This document shows, one piece after another, positions 1-6,730 of a stretch of DNA of 46,843 nt (the stretch's first letter is position 1; the number at the start of each line of letters is the position of its first letter). The position numbers were made by a program, and so were the translations under genes. The stretch is taken from contig ONKE01000023.1 of NCBI GenBank assembly GCA_900318355.1, positions 1 to 46,843 of the forward strand, read 5' to 3'. The notes under the pieces were generated by a model. That model saw only the letters and a list, made by a program, of their open reading frames with translations, did not search any database and was not told the origin of the DNA. The DNA is from an uncultured Bacteroidales bacterium. GTDB lineage: Bacteria > Bacteroidota > Bacteroidia > Bacteroidales > UBA932.

Positions 1-17
1 ACAGTCAGCATTTACGG

Positions 18-821
18 TTACTTTACGTTGAGGGTAAATACGAAGTTATAACCGATATTGGCGAAGCGGGTGTAAACGGACATCTTCCACTTACCGGGCG
101 TATCAGGCCGCACATACAGGAAGGAGGTGTCCTTGTTACTGTTAGAAGCGAAGGAGCAACCGGCAGAGACAGCGGCAGCCTTGCCATCGACGGTAAGCTT
201 GATATGTTCTTTTTTGACTTTATGGGAGAAATCCGATGCGACCTCTTCAAATGTATAACCCGCGTAATAATGCTGATGGACGGAATAAACAGCCTCAATC
301 GGTGAAACCGGGATATTGACAAATTCAGAAGAGCGTTCTATCTCGACAGGATCCAGCTCGATTGTCACGTCGGCCGGACGGGCCTTGACGACATAGTTTA
401 ATTCACCGAAGTACGTGATACCTTCCTCTTCATTCCACTTACCGATATAGAACACGTATGTGGAGTCCTTTACACCGTACTCGGCACCGGAAACAAGATT
501 AACATCGATAGCTTGGTCATCATTTGTATGTTTGGAAACTGCGCCCATTCCCTCGGTATAAATAAAACCGGTCTTGGCATTCCATGTGCCTTGTACGGTG
601 CAGGGTATGAGTCTGTTGCGGTCACCGTCTACAAAAATCTTGGGGACATACAAGTCTTTTATATTATCATAGAATTTGTAATCCCAGTCAATTATGATCG
701 GGGATTCAGGAGTAAGGACGATCCTGCCGGGGAGATCCGGTTCTTTCGGATTATCCTTTTTGCACGATACGGCCGCAAACACCATCAGGGCGGCCATTGA
801 GAGACAGAACAGTTTTTTCAT
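18..821 (-). CDS. Unrecognised secreted lipoprotein, 267 aa
   Basis: I do not recognise the family. The N-terminus is a lipoprotein signal peptide: MKK, a hydrophobic run, then the lipobox AVSC followed by KKDNPKEPD, so the mature protein should be anchored in a membrane, probably the outer membrane. The rest is rich in Val, Thr, Tyr and Asp, has no further membrane segment, and looks like one or two beta-sandwich modules (residues about 30-150 and 150-267). No catalytic motif is visible. The ATG at 821 is fixed by the signal peptide. A weak -7-like element (GAAAGATA read on the plus strand, 848-855) lies upstream. Downstream context is cut off by the window edge. Confidence 0.8.
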   Translation of the reverse strand: MKKLFCLSMAALMVFAAVSCKKDNPKEPDLPGRIVLTPESPIIIDWDYKFYDNIKDLYVPKIFVDGDRNRLIPCTVQGTWNAKTGFIYTEGMGAVSKHTNDDQAIDVNLVSGAEYGVKDSTYVFYIGKWNEEEGITYFGELNYVVKARPADVTIELDPVEIERSSEFVNIPVSPIEAVYSVHQHYYAGYTFEEVASDFSHKVKKEHIKLTVDGKAAAVSAGCSFASNSNKDTSFLYVRPDTPGKWKMSVYTRFANIGYNFVFTLNVK

Positions 822-941
822 ACGCCAATGAATTTATATTCAGCATCGAAAGATAATCATTTCCCGTTAATCCTGCAAGCCGGCCGACCGCGTCTTGAAA
901 TAGCCCTATACACGCTCGGTCCTCCAGGCGGACACAAAAAA

Positions 942-1054
942 GGCTGACTAAATAGATTCTTCACTTCGTTCAGAATGACAGCCTTATGTCATTCTGAGGC
1001 ACTCATGTCATTCTGAGGCAGGTCCACATGCCGAAGAATCTAATTCTTAGTGGC
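942..1054 (+). repeat. Interspersed inverted-repeat element, left copy
   Basis: It begins GGCTGACTAAATAGATTCTTC and ends GAAGAATCTAATTCTTAGTGGC, so its ends are roughly inverted. The inside holds CAGAATGACA and TGTCATTCTGAGGCA arms. The same element, inverted, occupies 46748-46843. In this copy the 16-base segment ATGTCATTCTGAGGCA is directly duplicated (986-1001 and 1005-1020). It has no coding capacity. It resembles a MITE or REP-like non-autonomous repeat; its mobility is not shown. It accounts for most of the gene-free stretch between the lipoprotein and the tRNA. Confidence 0.8.
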
Positions 1055-1069
1055 TTCCGCTCACAACGC

Positions 1070-1094
1070 AAAAAAGGCAACCTTTCGGCTGCCT
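1070..1094 (-). terminator. Rho-independent terminator of tRNA-Gly
   Basis: Read on the minus strand, just after the tRNA, AGGCAGCC, a GAAA tetraloop and GGTTGCCT form an 8-bp stem with one G-U pair, followed by a run of T. The position, 5 bases past the mature tRNA end, fits a single-gene transcript. Confidence 0.9.
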
Positions 1095-1099
1095 CTTAG

Positions 1100-1172
<73 letters not shown>

Positions 1173-1205
1173 ATTAATAATCCCCGTTTTGGTGAAGCGG
1201 GATTG

Positions 1206-1236
1206 CAAAGGTACAACAAAATTCTGAATGTGCAAA
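1206..1236 (-). promoter_or_regulatory. Bacteroidetes-type promoter for tRNA-Gly
   Basis: On the minus strand a -33 TTTG (1236-1233) is separated by exactly 19 bases from a -7 TACCTTTG (1213-1206). This matches the Bacteroidetes consensus TTTG / TAnnTTTG. The element lies about 34 bases upstream of the mature tRNA end. The stretch 1237-1390 beyond it shows no gene or clear structure. Confidence 0.85.
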
Positions 1237-1391
1237 TATTTTTTTCATTTTTTCACATCGGACTCATGAGTGTGAAAGCCAAGGCCGTCAGCCTCATGAG
1301 CGAACATGCAATAATTGGAAAGGACGCAGGTGGCCGGAAAAAATGATGAACAAATAATCATCAAAATCCGGTGACATATGCTGAAAGATGT

Positions 1392-1399
1392 TACCTTTG
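1392..1399 (+). promoter_or_regulatory. Possible -7 element before the PAP2 gene
   Basis: TACCTTTG matches TAnnTTTG but ends only 5 bases before the preferred ATG at 1405, and no -33 TTTG is seen. If it is used, the mRNA would be leaderless or nearly so; otherwise it is a chance match. Confidence 0.4.
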
Positions 1400-1404
1400 C
1401 AGGG

Positions 1405-2166
1405 ATGAAATGGTGGTTGAAATACTTCGTGGTCTTCGGACTGCTGCTGCCGATGGTCGGCGGCCCGGCAATGGCGCAGTTCAGACGCGATACGACGGCA
1501 TCATCCCTTACCGGATTTCGTGCGACGCAGATAATAGCGCCGGCGGTTCTTGTCGGGTCGGGACTGGCGATCCATTTCGCCGCCCACGAGTCGTGGGACG
1601 CATCGATTCGCAACTATGTGCTTGAAAATACCGCCGGATGCAACATCGCGCCGTTCGACGACTACATCCAATACGTCCCCATGACGCTTCACCTCGGGCT
1701 GGGGCTGACCGGCATCAAGAGCCGTCACGGGATATGGGACCGAATGATCGAATCGGCGCTGGCCCATGCCGTCTGCGGCGTCATCATGCTGCCGTCCAAG
1801 ACACTTTTCCACACTTTGCGGCCGAACGAGGCCAACTACATGTCCTTCCCCTCCGGACACACGGCATTCTCCTTCACCGGCGCCGAGCTCACGCGAATGG
1901 ACTACGGCTGGGCGTGGGGCGCAGGGGCATATGCCGTCAGCTCCACCGTCGCATTCATGCGCATATACCGCAACTGGCACTGGCTGAGCGACGTGCTGGC
2001 CGGCGCGGGAGTGGGCATTCTGGCCGCTCAGGCCGGCGGATGGCTCCTTGAGCCCGTCAAGCGCCTCCTTGGCATCCGCACCGGCGGCTCCACCGACCTC
2101 GCCCTCGTTCCTGTCTGCGACCCGTTCTCACGTACCGCCGGCCTCTCCTTCGGCATGACCTTTTAG
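1405..2166 (+). CDS. PAP2-superfamily phosphatase, 253 aa
   Basis: This is a membrane or periplasmic acid phosphatase of the PAP2 superfamily. These enzymes remove phosphate from lipid phosphates such as undecaprenyl pyrophosphate or phosphatidylglycerol phosphate, or from soluble phosphoesters; the substrate cannot be told here. All three signature blocks are present: K-x6-RP (KTLFHTLRP), PSGH (FPSGHTAFSF) and R-x5-H-x3-D (RIYRNWHWLSD), which give the catalytic histidines. I chose the ATG at 1405, not the in-frame ATG at 1378. It starts directly at a signal-like sequence (MKWWLKYFVVFGL with a likely cleavage after AMA), and the extra nine codons overlap a -7-like box. The gene stands alone and converges on the nitroreductase. 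Confidence 0.88.
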   Translation: MKWWLKYFVVFGLLLPMVGGPAMAQFRRDTTASSLTGFRATQIIAPAVLVGSGLAIHFAAHESWDASIRNYVLENTAGCNIAPFDDYIQYVPMTLHLGLGLTGIKSRHGIWDRMIESALAHAVCGVIMLPSKTLFHTLRPNEANYMSFPSGHTAFSFTGAELTRMDYGWAWGAGAYAVSSTVAFMRIYRNWHWLSDVLAGAGVGILAAQAGGWLLEPVKRLLGIRTGGSTDLALVPVCDPFSRTAGLSFGMTF

Positions 2167-2211
2167 ATAGACCGGCATTGCCGCTCCGGATGATGGTCGG
2201 AGAAAGGCAGA

Positions 2212-2829
2212 TTACAGTTCCGTAACGATGTCTTCCAGCTTCTTGCGCTGATCGTGAAGCTCGGTGGGACGGCCGTCGGTGGCGGAAGGGTGGCCGATGG
2301 CGAGAAGGCCGTAGATGCCATGGTTGCGGGTTTCGGGAAGGAGCTCGCGGACCTTGGACGGGTCGAAATCCCATATCCACATGTTGGCAAGGCCGGCGTC
2401 GGTGGCGGTCAGCATCAGGTGGGAAAGGACGACTGCTGCGTCGGTCTTGGCGGCGTTGATGCCGTCGCTCGGACGGACCCATGCTTCTTCGTTGCGGCAG
2501 CCGACAACCAGGACGACAGGCGCTCCGTAGCACGGATGGACCTGACGAAGACGCGCGAGGGCCTCTTCGCTCTTGACCACCCAGATGCGGACAGGCTGGC
2601 AGTTGCCCGCCGAGGGAGCCAGACGGCCGGCTTCGAGAATCATCTCCAGCTTGGAGGCCGAAACGGGATGATGGTTGAAGGAATGGCAGGAGTAACGGCT
2701 CTGCAGAATGTTCATGAAGGCGTCGGAGCCGTATTTGTGCTTTTTGATGTGTTGCTCCACGTCGGCGAAGGCTGCGCGGTCCTTGACTTTGGTCAGATCG
2801 GTAAGTCTGCTAAAGAATTTCTTTTTCAT
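2212..2829 (-). CDS. Nitroreductase-family flavoprotein, 205 aa
   Basis: This is an FMN-dependent NAD(P)H oxidoreductase of the nitroreductase fold. The core begins at about residue 42 with SRYSCHSF (the usual S-R-x-S-x-R/H-x-F phosphate-binding start). It continues with LAPSAGNCQP at about 72, a typical FMN-site segment, and the helix DAAVVLSHLMLTATDAGL, which packs against the flavin and the dimer partner. About 40 basic N-terminal residues precede the core. There is no signal peptide, so the protein is cytosolic. The substrate is unknown; family members reduce nitroaromatics, quinones or flavins. It is convergent with PAP2 and divergent from the transporter at 2908. Only 45 bases separate it from the PAP2 stop, with a weak CTCCG/CGGAG hairpin and no strong terminator. 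Confidence 0.9.
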   Translation of the reverse strand: MKKKFFSRLTDLTKVKDRAAFADVEQHIKKHKYGSDAFMNILQSRYSCHSFNHHPVSASKLEMILEAGRLAPSAGNCQPVRIWVVKSEEALARLRQVHPCYGAPVVLVVGCRNEEAWVRPSDGINAAKTDAAVVLSHLMLTATDAGLANMWIWDFDPSKVRELLPETRNHGIYGLLAIGHPSATDGRPTELHDQRKKLEDIVTEL

Positions 2830-2878
2830 GGCGTACAGTTCTTATAGCGCAAGATAAGAAAAAATCCGAAAAAAACAG

Positions 2879-2886
2879 TACTTTTG
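2879..2886 (+). promoter_or_regulatory. -7 promoter element of the transporter gene
   Basis: TACTTTTG matches TAnnTTTG and ends 21 bases before the ATG at 2908. No clear -33 TTTG is present at the expected distance. Confidence 0.6.
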
Positions 2887-2907
2887 CAGCGCAAAAAAGC
2901 ACATGGT

Positions 2908-4587
2908 ATGTTTAAAGACGCATTTCACGACTTGTTTTTCGCTGACGGAACCGGCCATTCCCTTATGGTTCTGGCATTTGTGATAGGTATAGGCCTCATG
3001 CTGGGCAAAATCGACATAAAAGGCATTCCACTGGGCGCCGTATGGATCCTGCTGGTCGGCATCGCCGCCGGAGCGCTGGGCGTCAAGGCCTCGCCGCTCT
3101 TCCTGCATTTTGCCAAGGAAATGGGCCTCGTGCTGTTTGTATTCGCATTCGGCCTGCAGGTGGGCCCCAGCTTCTTCCATTCCTTCAAGGGGGAAGGCCT
3201 CAAACTCAACCTGATGGCCGCGCTGCTGATCGGCCTTACGCTCGGCGGTGCGCTGCTGCTGTATTCGATCACGGGCGAAGACCTCCCCAACCTTGCCGGC
3301 GTAATGACGGGCGCATCGTCCAGCACCCCCGGCCTTGGCACGGCGCAACAAGCTCTGTATGAAGTCACTGAAGGCACCTTCAGGGCCGAAATCGACCATC
3401 CGGAAAAGGGCGCCGGCATCGCCAACGCATTCGCGGTAGCCTACCCCATAGGCATTGTCGTGCTGATGCTTGTCCTCTACGGCTTCCGCTACCTCTTCCG
3501 CGTCAACCTCGGCAACGAATGCAAAGTGACGGAAGACCCTAACGCCGTGGTGGAGATGCTCGCGCAGGTGGCCAATCCCGCCGTGGAAGGCCTTGCCCTG
3601 AGCGAAGCCGGAAAGCGTTTTGAGGTTGATTTCGTGCCGATGACGGTCAACCGCGCAGGCAAGATCATCCCCGCCGCGGACGACCCCGCCATCAAGGAAG
3701 GCGACATCGTGACGCTGGAAGCCAAGAAAGCCGACCATGCCTCCATCATCATGCTGTTCGGACGCGAAGCGCAAAAAGCGTCGCAGAAAGAGGTGCAGGT
3801 CAGCGGCAACATGGTAAGCCGCCGCCTGACCGTCACCAAGCCGGGTCTGACCGGGAAAAAGCTTGGCGATCTCGACATTCTCGGGAAATACAGCGTCACC
3901 ATTACGAGGGTAATCCGTTCGGGCGTGAGCCTTGTCGCAAGGCCCGACCTGGCCCTGCAGATGGGCGATGTTCTAAAGGCCGTCGGCGAAGAAAAGACCA
4001 TGGACGAAGTGGCCAAACTGGTGGGCAACAGCAGCGTCAGCCTCGAAAAGCCCAACCTGGTGCCGATCTTCATCGGTCTGGGCCTCGGTATCGTCCTTGG
4101 CACCATTCCCTTCAAGGTTCCGGGCATGTCCCACGCAATGCGGCTGGGTCTTGCCGGCGGTCCCCTCATCGTGTCCATCCTCCTGGGGCATTTCGGCCCG
4201 AAGATGAAGATTGCGACCTACGCGACGTCAAGCGCCAAGCGGATGCTCCGCGAAATAGGTCTGGCCCTGCTCATGGGCTCCATCGGCCTCAGCGCCGGAG
4301 CTTCGTTCCTGCATGACTTCGACCCCGCCTGGATATGGTACGCGGCATTCCTCGCCGGAGTGCCGGCGATAATCATCGGTCTGGTGGCCCGCTATATATT
4401 GAAGCTCAATTTCTTCCAGATCTGCGGCCTCATCATTGGCGCCAACACCAATTCGACCGTCCTCAGCTTCTCCGAGAAGGCATTCGGCTCCGACAGGGCC
4501 GCCGACAGCTTCGCTACCGTCTATCCCCTGTCGCTGTTCCTGCAGGTGCTTATAGCCCAGCTGGTTGTCCTGCTATACTTTGTGTAG
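2908..4587 (+). CDS. AspT/YidE/YbjL-family transporter with RCK domains, 559 aa
   Basis: This is an inner-membrane transporter of the aspartate:alanine exchanger family. It has five or six hydrophobic helices at each end (about residues 15-185 and 385-559). Between them is a cytosolic part with two RCK/TrkA-C-like modules (about 205-290 and 290-375; PMTVNRAGKIIPAADD is typical). The GASSSTPGLG and GANTNSTVLSF segments are the paired re-entrant signatures, one per half. Substrates of the YidE/YbjL branch are largely unknown, so a dicarboxylate or amino acid is only a guess. I rejected the upstream TTG at 2884 because it lies inside the -7 box; the ATG at 2908 is preferred. The 3' end overlaps the convergent glycosyltransferase by 15 bp. 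Confidence 0.88.
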   Translation: MFKDAFHDLFFADGTGHSLMVLAFVIGIGLMLGKIDIKGIPLGAVWILLVGIAAGALGVKASPLFLHFAKEMGLVLFVFAFGLQVGPSFFHSFKGEGLKLNLMAALLIGLTLGGALLLYSITGEDLPNLAGVMTGASSSTPGLGTAQQALYEVTEGTFRAEIDHPEKGAGIANAFAVAYPIGIVVLMLVLYGFRYLFRVNLGNECKVTEDPNAVVEMLAQVANPAVEGLALSEAGKRFEVDFVPMTVNRAGKIIPAADDPAIKEGDIVTLEAKKADHASIIMLFGREAQKASQKEVQVSGNMVSRRLTVTKPGLTGKKLGDLDILGKYSVTITRVIRSGVSLVARPDLALQMGDVLKAVGEEKTMDEVAKLVGNSSVSLEKPNLVPIFIGLGLGIVLGTIPFKVPGMSHAMRLGLAGGPLIVSILLGHFGPKMKIATYATSSAKRMLREIGLALLMGSIGLSAGASFLHDFDPAWIWYAAFLAGVPAIIIGLVARYILKLNFFQICGLIIGANTNSTVLSFSEKAFGSDRAADSFATVYPLSLFLQVLIAQLVVLLYFV

Positions 4588-5739
4588 CAGTTTGGCCTGG
4601 TAGTCTTTGTAGACATCTTCGACTACCTTGTCCCAGCTCAGGTAAAGGTCACGGAATGCGGCCTCGGAAACGCGCTTGTAGCCTTCGGGATCGGACATTA
4701 TGTCCATCAGCATACGCGCATAATTGTCTTCCCCTGCGGGGGAGACATAGCCGTTGACGCCCGGAGTCACCGTCGCGGCGGTCTTGGCGCCCTCCAGGAA
4801 GAGCGTTGGAGTGCCCTGGCAGGCGGCCTCGATCTGGACCAGCGAATTGGCGTCGTAGAGCGAAGGGAAAAGGAAGAGTTTTGCGCGGGAATAGAGGTTT
4901 TCCAGCATTTCGCGCTCGGATACAAGTCCGCACATTATCGCCTCATTTTCAAGACCTTGCTCCCGGATCAGGGCGGCGAGTTTCTCCTCGTCCTGCCCGC
5001 GGCCGACAAACAGCATGCGGAAATTGCTCAGTCCCATCTGCTTGGCCCGTGCCAGCGCGCGGACGGTAAAGTCGATGTTCTTGATGAAATTGATCCTTCC
5101 CACGAAGAGGAAGACCGTCGCATCGGAGGGAATGCCGTAGGCCTTGTTGACCGCCTCGGCGGCCGCTGCCTTATCCTTGACCGGAAGATGGTCGGTGGCG
5201 TTGAGACGCACCTTGCAAGGGGCTGTGAGGCCGTATTCGTTGACGTAGAGGTCCTTTATGCCGCTGTTGACGGCCCAACACTCGTCGCAGGCGTTGAACA
5301 CGCGCATTACGGCGCTCATTGCCATGTCGACCGCCGGACGGAATTTTATCGGCTTCTCGAAGTCCTGACGGTACTGGGAGTGGAGCGTCGCCACGAGAGG
5401 AAGCTTGTGCAGCTTGGCGTACAGCATGCCGGAAATACCGACCGCGAACGGGGAATGGATATGCACGATGTCTATCCCGCTCCGAATCAGCCGCGCCTCG
5501 AAAACGGGGTCGAGCGACGCTGCCGGAAGATCGTAATCAGACTTGAGCAGCGGCAGCGAAGAGCAGCGGACCACCTCGTAGGGCATGGCGGCATCCTGCT
5601 TCTTGTCGTAGTCGCGGGTCTCCGGGCAGAAGACCACCACCTCACCATAACGCACAAGGCGGCGGGCATAATTGTCCACCACCTTGATTACACCGTCCAC
5701 CATGGGATACCAGGTGTCGATAAACAGTCCTATTTTCAT
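4573..5739 (-). CDS. GT4-type glycosyltransferase, 388 aa
   Basis: This is a retaining GT-B glycosyltransferase of family 4, resembling enzymes that glycosylate diacylglycerol or polysaccharide precursors. The N-terminal Rossmann half begins KIGLFIDTWYPMVDGV and carries VHIHSPFAVG near residue 97. The C-terminal half binds the sugar nucleotide, with FLFVGRINFIKNID near 210 and YDANSLVQIEAACQG near 300. The usual E-x7-E pair is D-x7-E here, a substitution seen in some lipid glycosyltransferases. There is no signal peptide; it acts at the cytosolic membrane face. It follows the DUF5689 lipoprotein by 10 bases and may be its last cotranscribed gene, though its function looks unrelated. Confidence 0.88.
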   Translation of the reverse strand: MKIGLFIDTWYPMVDGVIKVVDNYARRLVRYGEVVVFCPETRDYDKKQDAAMPYEVVRCSSLPLLKSDYDLPAASLDPVFEARLIRSGIDIVHIHSPFAVGISGMLYAKLHKLPLVATLHSQYRQDFEKPIKFRPAVDMAMSAVMRVFNACDECWAVNSGIKDLYVNEYGLTAPCKVRLNATDHLPVKDKAAAAEAVNKAYGIPSDATVFLFVGRINFIKNIDFTVRALARAKQMGLSNFRMLFVGRGQDEEKLAALIREQGLENEAIMCGLVSEREMLENLYSRAKLFLFPSLYDANSLVQIEAACQGTPTLFLEGAKTAATVTPGVNGYVSPAGEDNYARMLMDIMSDPEGYKRVSEAAFRDLYLSWDKVVEDVYKDYQAKLLHKV

Positions 5740-5749
5740 GTACTGACCT

Positions 5750-6724
5750 TTAGTAGGCTATCCTCACCGATTCAGCGGAATCGTCGTTGAGAGTGAGCTG
5801 ATATTGGCCGCTGTAGGTGGTCAGGATGCCGGTAATGTCGACCTTGGCACCCTTGAGCACGCCTTCGGGAATCTCCGAATCGGCGAACTTGGCGTAGCCG
5901 CTCGTGCGCACCTGGAGGGGCTCGGAAGCTCCCGGAACGGTGAAATACTGGCTGGTGTTGACCGCGGAGGCGCCTGCAAGGTAGGCATCGACCTCGGCCT
6001 CGGGAATCTTGCCCTGGAAACGGTCGGCAAGGATATGCCTGCGCACGTTTTCGGCCGACATGGACCATGTTGTTATGCCGAAGTTGCCGCCGTTGCGAAG
6101 ATAGGTGGAACCGCCGCCGTTGTCATAGACGATGGTGAAGACCTGATTGCCGTAGGTGAGGTTTCTGAAACGTACCCTGCGGCCGAAATTCTTACCGTCG
6201 GCCATGTTCTCGGCCGTAATTTCGACGGGCTCGGGAAGAGGGTCGATGCGTCCCTTGAAAATATGGGTGTCGATCAGGGACTGGACGTCGATGTAGGCGG
6301 TCTCGTAGCTGGGATCGTCCGACTTGTAGCCGAGGCTGATCATGCCGTAGCTGGCGCCCAGGGTAAGGTCCTGGCACTTGATGTAGACCCATTGTCCGAG
6401 GCGGTAGTCGTTGTAGTTCTGGGACTTGCCGATCTTGACCTCGAGCCCGCCCGAGATGTCCTCGATATAGAACATGCGGTAGTTCTGGCCGTACTGGTCG
6501 GAGGAGACGATCTGGCCGCGGATCACGATATCGTCGGTGATGGTTACGGGAGTGCCTTTGTACATCGCCTTCAGTTCCGCGATGGACACCGTATTGGCGT
6601 CCAGGGCATAAGGTTCGGAAGCGGAAGCCTCGCCGTAGTCGGGCGTGAAGACAGGCTGCCATTCCCTGCAGGAAACCATGAGGGCCGTCAGGCACGCGGA
6701 CAGAAGAATTAACTGCTTTCTCAT
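5750..6724 (-). CDS. DUF5689-type lipoprotein with OB-like modules, 324 aa
   Basis: This is a surface or periplasmic lipoprotein: MRKQ, a hydrophobic run, lipobox MVSC. From about residue 45 (VSIAELKAMYKG) it matches the DUF5689 pattern. There is a beta-barrel-like unit with VIRGQIVSSDQYGQNYRMFYIED near 67-92 and GLEVKIG, then a long middle, then a second similar unit near 285-320 (DITGILTTYSGQYQLTLNDD). The G-x-V...FYIED...G arrangement is like an OB fold, which often binds nucleic acid or sugar; binding here is inferred. It lies 6 bases after the receptor gene at 6731-9715, so it is probably the lipoprotein partner of that receptor, where a SusD protein would be expected. Confidence 0.82.
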   Translation of the reverse strand: MRKQLILLSACLTALMVSCREWQPVFTPDYGEASASEPYALDANTVSIAELKAMYKGTPVTITDDIVIRGQIVSSDQYGQNYRMFYIEDISGGLEVKIGKSQNYNDYRLGQWVYIKCQDLTLGASYGMISLGYKSDDPSYETAYIDVQSLIDTHIFKGRIDPLPEPVEITAENMADGKNFGRRVRFRNLTYGNQVFTIVYDNGGGSTYLRNGGNFGITTWSMSAENVRRHILADRFQGKIPEAEVDAYLAGASAVNTSQYFTVPGASEPLQVRTSGYAKFADSEIPEGVLKGAKVDITGILTTYSGQYQLTLNDDSAESVRIAY

Positions 6725-6730
6725 ATTGCC

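Noticed and set aside
4850-4920. Glycosyltransferase with D-x7-E in place of E-x7-E as a dead enzyme
   Set aside because: Asp at the first position occurs in active lipid glycosyltransferases and the rest of the protein is intact.
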